Assembly: GCF_007595705.1 (NCBI RefSeq) | Contig: NZ_NISY01000003.1 | Location: 372,001-436,000, forward strand | DNA from: Streptomyces sp. SAJ15 | GTDB taxonomy: Bacteria; Actinomycetota; Actinomycetes; Streptomycetales; Streptomycetaceae | Direction of reading: 5' to 3' | DNA length: 64,000 bases | Shown here: positions 1 to 8,410 of the stretch, one piece after another | Layout of the letters: each line of letters starts with the position of its first letter | Numbering within the stretch: the stretch's first letter is position 1 | The notes under the pieces: generated by a model | What the model was told of the DNA's origin: nothing | Database searches by the model: none | Seen by the model: the letters and a program-made list of their open reading frames with translations, nothing else | Position numbers and translations under genes: made by a program

Positions 1-2424
1 GGCGGTCGTCGCGGAGGGGCTGGCGCCCTCGCCGTAGACCGTGTCGCCGATCGGACCGGGCTTCGGGAAGTCCTTGGCCTTGGTGCCCTTCAGCGCCTCG
101 CGCATGTAGTCCGCCCAGATCTCGGACGGGAAGGAGGCACCGTGGATGGAGGGCTGGCCGCCCACGCCGTACATGGGCAGGAACTTCTGGTTGGTGGCCC
201 GGTCGTCCACGCGCCACATGCCGATCGCGGTCGCCAGCTGGGGGGTGTACCCGGAGAACCAGGCCGACTTGTTGTCGTCGGTGGTGCCGGTCTTGCCCGC
301 CGCCGGGCGGCCGATCTGCGCGTTGGTGCCGGTGCCCTTCTCCACCACGGTCTTGAGCACGTCGGTGACGTTGTCGGCCACCTCGGGCGAGAACGCCTGC
401 TTGATCTCGGCGTGGTCCTTGTGGTTGTAGACCTCGACGCCCTTGCGCTCCACGGACTCCACCGAGTACGGGTCGGCCTGCTTGCCGCTGGCGGCGAAGG
501 TCGCGTACGCCCCGGCGAGCCGGATGGCGCTGGGCGCCGAGGTGCCGAGCGAGAAGGTCGGGGTGATGGAGGTCAGCTGGTCCTTGTGCAGACCGGCGGC
601 GATGGCCGCGTCCCGCACCTTGTCGGTGCCGACGTCCATGCCGAGCTGGATGTAGGGCGTGTTCACCGAGTACTGCATCGCGGTGCGCAGATCGACCTTG
701 CCCTTGCTCTCGTCACCGTCGTTGCGCTGGTGCCACTCCTTGCCGTTCTTGTCGTGCCAGACGGTGCCGTTGTAGTCGAGGAGGGCCAGCTTGTTGTCGC
801 CGTTGTAGATGCTCTTCGGCGAGACGGGGGTGCGCATCGAGGCGGGCTGGTCCCGCGGCCCGCTCTTGTCGCGGACGCCGTCGGTCATCGCGGCGGCGAG
901 CACGAACGGCTTGAAGGTCGAGCCCACCTGGACGCCCGTGTAGTCGGCGTTGTTGGTGTAGTGCTCCAGCGCGTCCTTGCCGCCGTAGATCGCCACGATC
1001 TTTCCGGTCTTCGGCTCCACGGAGGCGCCGCCGAACTGCACGAAGGTGTCCTTGTCGGGCCGCTGCTGCGGCTTGATGTTCTCCTTGCTCACCTTGGTGA
1101 CGGCCTTCTCCAGCGCCTGCACCTTCTTACGGTCGAAGGTGGTGTGGATCTGGTAGCCGCCCCGGTCCAGCTCGGCCTTGGAGATGCCGCTGTTGGCGAT
1201 GATGTAGTTGTCGGCCAGGTCGGTCAGATAGCCGATCTGGCCCGCCTTGTTGGTCGCGGGCCTGGGCTTCTGCGGCTGCGGGAAGCCCTTGGCGACCGCC
1301 TTGTCGCGCTCGGACGCCTCGAGCCTGCCCGTCTCGACCTCGCGCTGGAGCGTCCACTCCCAACGGGCCTTGGCGCGGTTGGTGTTCTTCTTCGCGGTGG
1401 CGTTGGCGCCCACGCCGCCGGCCGGGTCGTACAGGTTGGGACCGTTGAGCGTCGCTGCCAGGAAGGCGCTCTCACTCACGGTCAGCTTCTTGCAGTCCTT
1501 GCCGTAGTACGCCTGGGCGGCCGCCTGGATGCCGTAGGCGCCCCGGCCGTAGTAGGCGGTGTTCAGATAGCCCTCGAGAATGTCGGTCTTCTTCTCGGTG
1601 GCGCCGACCTTTATCGAGATGAACAGCTCGGTGACCTTGCGCTTGAGCGTCTGCTCCTGGCCCAGGTAGGTGTTCTTCACGAATTGCTGGGTGATGGTCG
1701 AACCACTCTGGGTCTGACCGCCCTTGGCCATGTTGACCACCGCGCGCGCGATGCCCATCGGGTCGACGCCGGAGTCCTCGTAGAAGCTGGCGTTCTCGGC
1801 CGCGATGACCGCGTTCTGCATGGACTCGGGGATGTCGCTCAGCGGCACGATCTGGCGGTTGAGGTCACCGCCGCCGGAGACGACCATGCGCTCGCCGTCC
1901 GCCCAGTAGTACACGTTCTTCTGGGTCTTGGAGGCGGCCTGCGCGGTCGGCACCTCCACCAGCATCAGTCCGATGCCGACGGCCGCGACCAGCAGCGCCA
2001 TGAAGGTCAGACAGGTGCCCGTGACCAGCTTCCACGAGGGCAGCCAGCGGCGGAAGCCGCTCTTGCCGAACCGCGGATAGTCGATGAGGCGCTTCTTGCC
2101 GGGGCGACCGCCGCCACCGGGGCCGTGGCCCCGGCCGCCCGCGCCGCCTCCTCCGCCGCCGCGGCGCCCGCCGCCGGCGCCGCCGGGGCCCGAGCCGTGG
2201 GCGGCCGCCGGATCGGCCCCGCGTCGTCTGCCACCGCGCTGCGCGGCGCGCCGGGCCTCCGCCCGGCCGCCGTAGGGGTGTTCCTCGCTGTGCGGGCCGG
2301 CGGCCGACCCCGTGGTGCTGTGCGGTGGTGTCGCGCGGCGCCCTGGTGGCTGCTGCGCGGCACGTCGGGCCGCTGCGCGTCCGCCACCTTGCGGCTGCGG
2401 CGGCTTGCGACGGTGCTCGCTCAT
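1..2424 (-). CDS. Class A penicillin-binding protein (transglycosylase/transpeptidase), C-terminus cut by window edge
   Basis: Bifunctional peptidoglycan synthase that polymerises lipid II and cross-links stem peptides outside the membrane. 808 residues are visible; the 3' end lies beyond position 1. Order: a Gly/Arg/Pro-rich cytoplasmic tail (about 1-125), one membrane segment (about 131-157), a GT51 transglycosylase domain with Glu210 in an AAENASFYED motif (family form usually ED..F..H.G), then a transpeptidase domain with Ser502-Thr-Phe-Lys505, Ser586-Val-Asn588 and Lys711-Thr-Gly-Thr. All catalytic motifs are intact. The ATG at 2424 follows GAGGAG about 10 bases upstream. It is divergent from the PadR gene across a 368 bp spacer, so the PadR operator could also affect it (inference). 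Same context as the SCO3901-type PBP of S. coelicolor. Confidence 0.95.
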   Translation of the reverse strand, partial: MSEHRRKPPQPQGGGRAAARRAAQQPPGRRATPPHSTTGSAAGPHSEEHPYGGRAEARRAAQRGGRRRGADPAAAHGSGPGGAGGGRRGGGGGGAGGRGHGPGGGGRPGKKRLIDYPRFGKSGFRRWLPSWKLVTGTCLTFMALLVAAVGIGLMLVEVPTAQAASKTQKNVYYWADGERMVVSGGGDLNRQIVPLSDIPESMQNAVIAAENASFYEDSGVDPMGIARAVVNMAKGGQTQSGSTITQQFVKNTYLGQEQTLKRKVTELFISIKVGATEKKTDILEGYLNTAYYGRGAYGIQAAAQAYYGKDCKKLTVSESAFLAATLNGPNLYDPAGGVGANATAKKNTNRAKARWEWTLQREVETGRLEASERDKAVAKGFPQPQKPRPATNKAGQIGYLTDLADNYIIANSGISKAELDRGGYQIHTTFDRKKVQALEKAVTKVSKENIKPQQRPDKDTFVQFGGASVEPKTGKIVAIYGGKDALEHYTNNADYTGVQVGSTFKPFVLAAAMTDGVRDKSGPRDQPASMRTPVSPKSIYNGDNKLALLDYNGTVWHDKNGKEWHQRNDGDESKGKVDLRTAMQYSVNTPYIQLGMDVGTDKVRDAAIAAGLHKDQLTSITPTFSLGTSAPSAIRLAGAYATFAASGKQADPYSVESVERKGVEVYNHKDHAEIKQAFSPEVADNVTDVLKTVVEKGTGTNAQIGRPAAGKTGTTDDNKSAWFSGYTPQLATAIGMWRVDDRATNQKFLPMYGVGGQPSIHGASFPSEIWADYMREALKGTKAKDFPKPGPIGDTVYGEGASPSATTA

Positions 2425-2792
2425 GGAACGACTACTCCTCGGGCAGGCGCTATCGCCTGAAAGCGGCAGGTGGCTTCCGGTCCCCCCGATGCGCGATCCG
2501 GCCGCTGGCAGCGTCCGGGCGCACTGCATCCGGGACGAGGACGTTTTCTGGTGTCACACGGTTCCCGGTGGTCTGCATGGCGACCAGAGTACGCATGGCC
2601 AAAAGGCGCTGACCCGACATCTTCACTCCAAATCAGGCAGGTTGACTCCCACGAATCGGTGATGTGATGCCGTTCACCGTGCCCCCACTTGTCGCGACAG
2701 GGGGCTCGTTCTATCGTCAGGATGTATCGAGTCGATACATCAGCACGGCATAGTCCGGCATAGGGGCACGTAAGCGACAAGGGAGGCGGGGG
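2425..2792. promoter_or_regulatory. Divergent promoter region between PBP gene and padR-like gene
   Basis: 368 bp without a credible gene. It must hold the promoters of both divergent genes. The only clear structure is the 19 bp palindrome at 2722-2740, listed separately. I could not assign confident -10/-35 hexamers. Confidence 0.6.
2722..2740. promoter_or_regulatory. Perfect 9-1-9 palindrome, probable PadR operator
   Basis: ATGTATCGAGTCGATACAT is a perfect inverted repeat with 9 bp arms around a single G. It ends 52 bp before the padR-like start codon. PadR-family repressors commonly bind dyads with ATGT...ACAT ends and repress their own genes, so autoregulation is the natural reading. The palindrome is seen directly; its role is inferred. 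Confidence 0.75.
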
Positions 2793-3491
2793 ATGAGCAG
2801 GCGTTCCGGCATCCTTGAGTTCGCCGTCCTCGGCCTGTTGCGCGAGTCTCCCATGCACGGCTATGAGCTGCGGAAACGCCTCAACACCTCACTCGGGGTG
2901 TTCCGTGCCTTCAGCTACGGCAGCCTCTACCCCTGCCTCAAGACGCTGGTCGCCAACGGCTGGCTGATCGAGGAGCCCGGCAGCGCGCCGGAAGAGGCCC
3001 TCGCGGCCACCCTGGCCGGCCGGCGGGCGAAGATCGTCTATCGGTTGACGGCCGAGGGGAAGGAGCGGTTCGAAGAGCTGCTCTCCCACACCGGGCCGGA
3101 CACCTGGGAGGACGAGCACTTCGGCGTGCGCTTCGCCTTCTTCGGCCAGACCTCGCGCGATGTGCGGATGCGGGTGCTGGAGGGTCGGCGCAGCCGGCTC
3201 GAAGAGCGCCTGGAGAAGATGCGGGCCTCCTTGGCCCGCACCCGCGAGCGCCTGGACGACTACACGCTCGAGCTGCAACGGCACGGCATGGAGTCGGTGG
3301 AGCGCGAGGTTCGGTGGCTGAACGAGCTGATCGAGAGCGAGCGGGCCGGGCGCGACCAGCGCAACGGTGCCGCCGAGCCGGAGTCCCCCGGGCCGCAGGC
3401 CCGGAGACAGGACCGGTCAGGAGACACGGGCGGCCTGCCCCGGCACCGGGGTGGTTCCCGGCCGGATCCGTCCGATGACACCGCTAAGTGA
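2793..3491 (+). CDS. PadR family transcriptional regulator
   Basis: 232-residue DNA-binding regulator. Residues about 8-85 form the PadR winged helix, with the family signature LGLLRESPMHGYELRKRL followed by YGSLYPCLKTL. Residues about 100-175 are an acidic/basic helical stretch matching the PadR C-terminal dimerisation coiled coil, and the last 60 residues are a disordered Arg/Pro/Asp tail. The ATG follows an AGGGAGG site. The ligand is not evident. It lies 51 bp upstream of the inositol-phosphate synthase gene in the same direction and may be co-transcribed with it. The palindrome at 2722-2740 suggests autoregulation. This gene pair is conserved in the S. coelicolor origin region (SCO3900/SCO3899). 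Confidence 0.93.
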   Translation: MSRRSGILEFAVLGLLRESPMHGYELRKRLNTSLGVFRAFSYGSLYPCLKTLVANGWLIEEPGSAPEEALAATLAGRRAKIVYRLTAEGKERFEELLSHTGPDTWEDEHFGVRFAFFGQTSRDVRMRVLEGRRSRLEERLEKMRASLARTRERLDDYTLELQRHGMESVEREVRWLNELIESERAGRDQRNGAAEPESPGPQARRQDRSGDTGGLPRHRGGSRPDPSDDTAK

Positions 3492-3542
3492 GGCTCTGCA
3501 CCCCCGCAGAGCTCTGTCGAGTACACACAGGGAGCAACCGGA

Positions 3543-4625
3543 ATGGGTTCGGTTCGCGTAGCCATCGTCGGCGTGGGCAACTGCGCCGCGTCGCTGGTCC
3601 AGGGCGTCGAGTACTACAAGGACGCCGACCCGAACAGCCGCGTGCCGGGTCTTATGCACGTGCAGTTCGGCGACTACCACGTCCGTGACGTGGAGTTCGT
3701 GGCCGCCTTCGACGTGGACGCGAAGAAGGTCGGCCTCGACCTCGCGGACGCCATCGGTGCCAGCGAGAACAACACCATCAAGATCTGCGACGTGCCGAGC
3801 ACCGGCGTGACCGTCCAGCGCGGCCACACCCTCGACGGCCTCGGCAAGTACTACCGGGCCACCATCGAGGAGTCCGCCGAGGAGCCGGTCGACATCGTCA
3901 AGGTCCTCAAGGACAAGCAGGTCGACGTTCTGGTCTGCTACCTCCCGGTCGGCTCCGAGGACGCGGCGAAGTTCTACGCGCAGTGCGCCATCGACGCGAA
4001 GGTCGCCTTCGTCAACGCCCTCCCGGTCTTCATCGCCGGCACCAAGGAGTGGGCGGACAAGTTCACCGAGGCCGGTGTGCCGATCGTCGGTGACGACATC
4101 AAGTCGCAGGTCGGCGCCACCATCACGCACCGCGTGATGGCCAAGCTGTTCGAGGACCGGGGCGTCATCCTGGACCGCACGATGCAGCTGAACGTCGGCG
4201 GCAACATGGACTTCAAGAACATGCTCGAGCGTGAGCGCCTGGAGTCCAAGAAGATCTCCAAGACGCAGGCCGTCACCTCGCAGATCCCCGACCGGGAGCT
4301 CGGCGAGAAGAACGTGCACATCGGCCCGTCCGACTACGTGGCGTGGCTCGACGACCGCAAGTGGGCGTACGTCCGCCTTGAGGGCCGTGCGTTCGGCGAC
4401 GTCCCGCTGAACCTGGAGTACAAGCTGGAGGTCTGGGACTCCCCGAACTCCGCGGGTGTGATCATCGACGCGGTGCGCGCCGCGAAGATCGCCAAGGACC
4501 GTGGCGTCGGCGGCCCGATCCTCTCCGCCTCCTCCTACTTCATGAAGTCCCCGCCGGTGCAGTACTTCGACGACGAGGCGCGGGAGAACGTCGAGAAGTT
4601 CATCAAGGGCGAGGTCGAGAGCTGA
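3543..4625 (+). CDS. ino1: Inositol-3-phosphate synthase
   Basis: Converts glucose 6-phosphate to 1L-myo-inositol 1-phosphate with NAD+, the first step toward inositol, phosphatidylinositol and mycothiol in actinobacteria. 360 residues, the usual length of the actinobacterial enzyme. The N-terminal NAD-binding Rossmann fold shows [16 protein letters not shown] at 5-20. The central catalytic region includes [11 protein letters not shown] and LNVGGNMDF, the nucleotide and substrate loops of the family. It has an ATG start with GGAGC upstream and probably shares a transcript with the PadR gene. A strong hairpin at 4750-4780 follows. Mycothiol supply and the nearby SigR-controlled thioredoxin genes both concern thiol homeostasis, but no direct link is visible here. 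Confidence 0.95.
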   Translation: MGSVRVAIVGVGNCAASLVQGVEYYKDADPNSRVPGLMHVQFGDYHVRDVEFVAAFDVDAKKVGLDLADAIGASENNTIKICDVPSTGVTVQRGHTLDGLGKYYRATIEESAEEPVDIVKVLKDKQVDVLVCYLPVGSEDAAKFYAQCAIDAKVAFVNALPVFIAGTKEWADKFTEAGVPIVGDDIKSQVGATITHRVMAKLFEDRGVILDRTMQLNVGGNMDFKNMLERERLESKKISKTQAVTSQIPDRELGEKNVHIGPSDYVAWLDDRKWAYVRLEGRAFGDVPLNLEYKLEVWDSPNSAGVIIDAVRAAKIAKDRGVGGPILSASSYFMKSPPVQYFDDEARENVEKFIKGEVES

Positions 4626-4749
4626 CAAGCGCTCATGACGCGTCGGCATCCGAGCCGCTCGGCGCGTTAGGCCGGCACACCGCCGGGATCGCCCCGCGCA
4701 TCGCGCCATGCGCCGGGTCCCCCCGCGCGGAAGGCCGAACCGATGATCA

Positions 4750-4780
4750 CCGGCCCCCGGGTAATGCACCCGGGGGCCGG
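4750..4780 (+). terminator. Hairpin terminator after ino1
   Basis: Perfect 13 bp stem (4750-4762 with 4768-4780) around a 5-base loop. It has no T tract, as is common in high-GC actinobacteria. It ends 23 bp before the preferred MFS start. Confidence 0.8.
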
Positions 4781-4803
4781 TGCGGTGTGTGAGGCTGAGC
4801 GCC

Positions 4804-6072
4804 ATGCCTGTTGTGCGCGATCTGCGGGTGCTGCTCCAGCTACGCGACTTCCGCCACCTCCTGACCGTCCGTCTGCTGTCCCAGCTGGCCGACGGCGTCT
4901 ACCAGGTCGCGCTCGCCGCCTATGTCGTCTTCTCCCCGGAGAAGGAGACCTCGGCGGCCGCCATCGCCTCCGCCATGGCCGTGCTGCTGCTTCCCTACTC
5001 CGTGCTCGGCCCCTTCGCCGGGGTGCTCCTGGACCGCTGGCGGCGGCGCCAGGTGCTGCTCAACGGCAATCTGCTGCGCGGCGCCCTCGCCGCCGGCACC
5101 GCGGTGCTGATCCTCGCGGACGTCCCCGACGGGCTCTTCTACGCCTCGGCGCTCACCGTCACGGCGATCAACCGCTTCGTCCTCGCCGGTCTCTCGGCCG
5201 CCCTGCCGCGCGTCGTCGACACCCATGAGCGGCTCGTGATGGCCAATGCGCTCTCGCCCACCGCCGGCACCCTCGCGGCGACCCTGGGCGGCACCCTGGC
5301 GTTCGCCGTGCGCCTCGCGGCCCCGGAGGGCTCGACCTCGGACGCGCTGGTGGTGCTGGTCGGTGCGGTGATCTACCTCGGCGCCGGGCTCGCCGCCCTC
5401 CGCATGGCGCCCGGCCTGCTGGGACCCGAGCCGGGCCAACTCCAGCCACGGCTGCGCACGGCCCTGCGAAGCACCGCCCGCGGTCTCGCGGCCGGCCTGC
5501 ACCACCTGCGCGAGCGGCCCCTGGCGGCGCGCGTGCTGGCCGCGATGTCGCTGATGCGCTTCTGCTACGGCGCGCTCACCGTCATGCTGCTCATGCTCTG
5601 CCGGTACGCCTGGGGCGACAGCGAGTCCGACGGCCTGGCGCTGCTGGGGCTCGCCGTCGCGCTCTCGGGGGCGGGCTTCTTCGCCGCGGCGGTGGTCACC
5701 CCCTGGGCGGTGGCCCGCTTCGGCACCACCGGCTGGATCGGGCTCTGCGCCGCGGCGGCGGCCGTTCTCGAACCCGGTCTGGGCCTCCCCTTCGAGCCCG
5801 CCCCGATGCTCGCCGCCGCCTTCGTCCTGGGGTTCACCACACAGGGCGCGAAGATCGCCACCGACACGGTCGTCCAGGCCACCGTCGACGACGAGTTCCG
5901 CGGCCGGATCTTCTCCTTCTACGACGTCTTCTTCAACGTCGCCTTCGTCGGCGCCGCGGCGGTCGCCGCGCTGATGCTGCCGCCTGACGGACGGTCGGTG
6001 GTGCTGGTGGTGGGGGTGGCGGTGATCTATGCGGTGATTGCGGTCGCTTTCCTGGGATTTCGCCGCCGGTAA
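4804..6072 (+). CDS. MFS transporter
   Basis: 422-residue integral membrane protein with about 12 hydrophobic segments, of the MFS_3-like efflux type. An Arg-rich LLDRWRRRQVLLNGN loop follows the second to third helix, in the position of the MFS DRxGRR motif. The C-terminal DEFRGRIFSFYDVFFN stretch is typical of this group. The substrate is unknown. I chose ATG 4804 (MPVVRDLRVLL). An upstream GTG at 4780 would add eight residues but lies in the terminator hairpin, and GAGG at 4791-4794 fits 4804 better. It is downstream of ino1 and tandem with the LppU-like gene. Confidence 0.9.
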   Translation: MPVVRDLRVLLQLRDFRHLLTVRLLSQLADGVYQVALAAYVVFSPEKETSAAAIASAMAVLLLPYSVLGPFAGVLLDRWRRRQVLLNGNLLRGALAAGTAVLILADVPDGLFYASALTVTAINRFVLAGLSAALPRVVDTHERLVMANALSPTAGTLAATLGGTLAFAVRLAAPEGSTSDALVVLVGAVIYLGAGLAALRMAPGLLGPEPGQLQPRLRTALRSTARGLAAGLHHLRERPLAARVLAAMSLMRFCYGALTVMLLMLCRYAWGDSESDGLALLGLAVALSGAGFFAAAVVTPWAVARFGTTGWIGLCAAAAAVLEPGLGLPFEPAPMLAAAFVLGFTTQGAKIATDTVVQATVDDEFRGRIFSFYDVFFNVAFVGAAAVAALMLPPDGRSVVLVVGVAVIYAVIAVAFLGFRRR

Positions 6073-6180
6073 GTGTCACATCAGTGCCACAGAGCCTCTG
6101 CGAATTGCAGTTCGGCGGCGGCGCGCAGGTAACTTACGCCCGGCAATCACTTGTCTGCACGCATCAGTTCGAGGAACTCC

Positions 6181-6609
6181 GTGACCACTCCGCCTCAGGG
6201 CAACCCGTTCGCTCAGCAGCCCCCTGCTCCGGGCGGGCAGTTCAACGCCTACCCGGCTCCGCCGGCCCCCGCCCCGCCCCGCCGCAACTTCAAGAAGATC
6301 GCCCGGAACATCGTTCTTCCGATCGCGGGCATCGGCATCGCGGTGGGCGCGTACCTCGGCGGCGTCGGAGACGACACGCTGGAGCTGGCCGCCGGCGACT
6401 GCCTGCAGAACACCGGCTCCACCAGCAACCCTGACATCGAGAAGCTGGAGTGCACCGACGCCAAGGCCACCCACAAGGTGCTGAAGAAGGTCGACGGCAC
6501 CAGCCTCTCGGATCTTGCCTGCCAGAGCACCGCGGGCACCGTCGCCGCCATCACCTGGAAGGAAGGCAGCGACTCCTTCGTGCTCTGCCTGGGCAACGCC
6601 AAGAAGTAA
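6181..6609 (+). CDS. LppU/SCO3897-like membrane protein
   Basis: 142 residues. A Pro/Gln/Ala-rich N-terminus (1-35) leads to a basic stop RRNFKKIARN, one membrane helix (about 44-62) and an extracytoplasmic domain of about 75 residues. That domain has four cysteines and the pattern GDCLQN...LECTDAKATHKVLKKVDG, as in actinobacterial LppU-like proteins. The function is unknown. The start is the GTG at 6181, five bases after GAGGA; an in-frame upstream codon at 6151 has no ribosome site. It is convergent with the CCA-nucleotidyltransferase gene across the parS-containing terminator. Confidence 0.8.
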   Translation: MTTPPQGNPFAQQPPAPGGQFNAYPAPPAPAPPRRNFKKIARNIVLPIAGIGIAVGAYLGGVGDDTLELAAGDCLQNTGSTSNPDIEKLECTDAKATHKVLKKVDGTSLSDLACQSTAGTVAAITWKEGSDSFVLCLGNAKK

Positions 6610-6641
6610 CCCCGCTACCGCTCTCCACCGAGGGAGCCGTT

Positions 6642-6695
6642 CCATACGACGAGGGGCCGTTGTTTCACGTGAAACAACGGCCCCTCGTCGTATGG
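6642..6695. terminator. 54 bp perfect palindrome: bidirectional terminator with a parS site at its apex
   Basis: Bases 6642-6668 are the exact reverse complement of 6669-6695. The structure lies between two convergent genes and can fold as a terminator for both. Its centre is the parS sequence GTTTCACGTGAAAC. Confidence 0.9.
6662..6675. other. parS site 1
   Basis: GTTTCACGTGAAAC, the ParB-binding consensus of Streptomyces, at the apex of the 54 bp palindrome. Confidence 0.95.
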
Positions 6696-6716
6696 GTGGG
6701 AGGGGGGTTTCACGAT

Positions 6717-6730
6717 GTTTCACGTGAAAC
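6717..6730. other. parS site 2
   Basis: Perfect GTTTCACGTGAAAC, 41 bp after site 1 and 12 bp beyond the stop codon of the CCA-nucleotidyltransferase gene. A half-site, GTTTCACGAT, precedes it at 6707-6716. Confidence 0.95.
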
Positions 6731-6742
6731 CGCCCCGTGGCA

Positions 6743-8227
6743 TCAGCCCTGTGCGGCCCACCACTCCTTGAGCGCCGCGATCGCCGCGTCGCGCTCCATC
6801 GGCCCGTGCTCCAGCCGCAGCTCCAGCAGGTGCTTGTACGCCTTGCCGATCTGCGGACCCGGGCCGATGCCGAGGATCTCCATGATCTCGTTGCCGTCCA
6901 GGTCGGGACGGATCGCGTCCAGCTCCTCCTGCTCCTGGAGTCGGGCGATGCGCTCCTCCAGGCTGTCGTAGGCACGGGAGAGGGCGGCGGCCTTGCGCTT
7001 GTTCCGCGTGGTGCAGTCCGAGCGGGTCAGCTTGTGCAGCCGGTCCAGCAGCGGCCCGGCGTCGCGGACGTAGCGGCGCACGGCCGAGTCGGTCCACTCC
7101 CCGGTGCCATAGCCGTGGAAGCGCAGGTGCAGCTCGACGAGCCGGGAGACGTCCTTCACCAGGTCGTTGGAGTACTTCAGCTTCGTCATGCGGAACTTGG
7201 TCTGCTTCGCCCCGACCACCTCGTGGTGGTGGAAGGAGACCCGGCCGTCCTTCTCGAACCGGCGGGTCTTCGGCTTGCCGATGTCGTGCAGCAGCGCGGC
7301 CAGCCGCAGCACCAGGTCCGGGCCGTTCTCCTCCAGGGCGATCGCCTGGTCCAGCACGGTCAGCGTGTGCTCGTAGACGTCCTTGTGCCGGTGGTGCTCA
7401 TCGCGCTCCAGCCGCAGCGCCGGCAGCTCGGGCAGCACCCGGTCGGCCAGACCGGTCTCCACCAGCAGCGTGAGCCCCTTCCGGGGGTACGCCGCCACGA
7501 TCAGCTTGTTGAGCTCATCCCGCACGCGCTCCGCGGAGACGATCTCGATCCGGTCGGCCATCGCCTTCATCGCGTCGACGACCTCGGGAGCCACCTCGAA
7601 GTCGAGCTGCGCGGCGAAGCGCGCGGCGCGCATCATGCGCAGCGGGTCGTCGGAGAAGGACTCCTCCGGGGTCCCCGGGGTACGCAGCACCCGCGCGGCC
7701 AGGTCCTCCAGGCCGTTGTGCGGGTCGATGAACTCCTTCTGCGGCAGGGCGACCGCCATGGCGTTGACCGTGAAGTCCCGGCGGACCAGATCCTCCTCGA
7801 TGGAATCGCCGTAGGACACCTCCGGCTTGCGCGAGGTGCGGTCATATGCTTCGGAGCGATAAGTCGTGATCTCGATCTGATAGTCCTGAACGGCCGCGTT
7901 GGCGATCGGGGACTTCTTACGGCAGCCGACCGTGCCGAAGGCGATGCCGACCTCCCACACCGCGTCGGCCCACGGCCGGACGATCTTCAGCACATCCTCC
8001 GGACGGGCGTCCGTGGTGAAGTCGAGATCGTTGCCGAGCCGCCCGAGCAGCGCGTCGCGGACCGAGCCACCGACCAGGGCGAGGTGGAACCCGGCCTCCT
8101 GGAATCGGCTGGCAAGATCGTCGGCGACGGGGGACACCCGCAGAAGTTCACTCACGGCCCGGCGCTGCGCCTGGCTCAGTTCGGTCGTCGGCTGCTGGGT
8201 GGGGCTGTCATTGTTGGCATTCGGCAC
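6743..8227 (-). CDS. CCA tRNA nucleotidyltransferase / poly(A) polymerase family
   Basis: 494-residue template-independent nucleotidyltransferase that adds or repairs the 3' CCA of tRNAs. This fits here: neither tRNA gene in the window encodes CCA. The N-terminal head shows LVGGSVRDALLGR then DLDFTTDARP (metal-binding DxD), the neck has RRDFTVNAMA and DPLRMMRAARFAAQL, and a C-terminal HD domain has LLHDIGKP and FHHHEVVGA. The GTG start at 8227 has no clear Shine-Dalgarno. An extra stretch of roughly ten residues (SPIANAAVQD) sits between GTVGCRKK and YQIEITTYRSE, where relatives run straight on. It is divergent from the DUF6049 gene. Confidence 0.93.
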   Translation of the reverse strand: MPNANNDSPTQQPTTELSQAQRRAVSELLRVSPVADDLASRFQEAGFHLALVGGSVRDALLGRLGNDLDFTTDARPEDVLKIVRPWADAVWEVGIAFGTVGCRKKSPIANAAVQDYQIEITTYRSEAYDRTSRKPEVSYGDSIEEDLVRRDFTVNAMAVALPQKEFIDPHNGLEDLAARVLRTPGTPEESFSDDPLRMMRAARFAAQLDFEVAPEVVDAMKAMADRIEIVSAERVRDELNKLIVAAYPRKGLTLLVETGLADRVLPELPALRLERDEHHRHKDVYEHTLTVLDQAIALEENGPDLVLRLAALLHDIGKPKTRRFEKDGRVSFHHHEVVGAKQTKFRMTKLKYSNDLVKDVSRLVELHLRFHGYGTGEWTDSAVRRYVRDAGPLLDRLHKLTRSDCTTRNKRKAAALSRAYDSLEERIARLQEQEELDAIRPDLDGNEIMEILGIGPGPQIGKAYKHLLELRLEHGPMERDAAIAALKEWWAAQG

Positions 8228-8410
8228 AACAGAACAGGGTACGTGGCCGCACGGAGGGAAGCGTCCTCGTTTATGCCCGGGTTTGTGAACGCGTCAATCG
8301 TGGCGTGATCTTGTAGAACCCTCCGCGGCACTTCGCTCCAGCAGGCATCGTTACCATGCGTGGACGCACAATCCGACGACCACTGACGACGACGAGGGAC
8401 GGGCGAGCGC

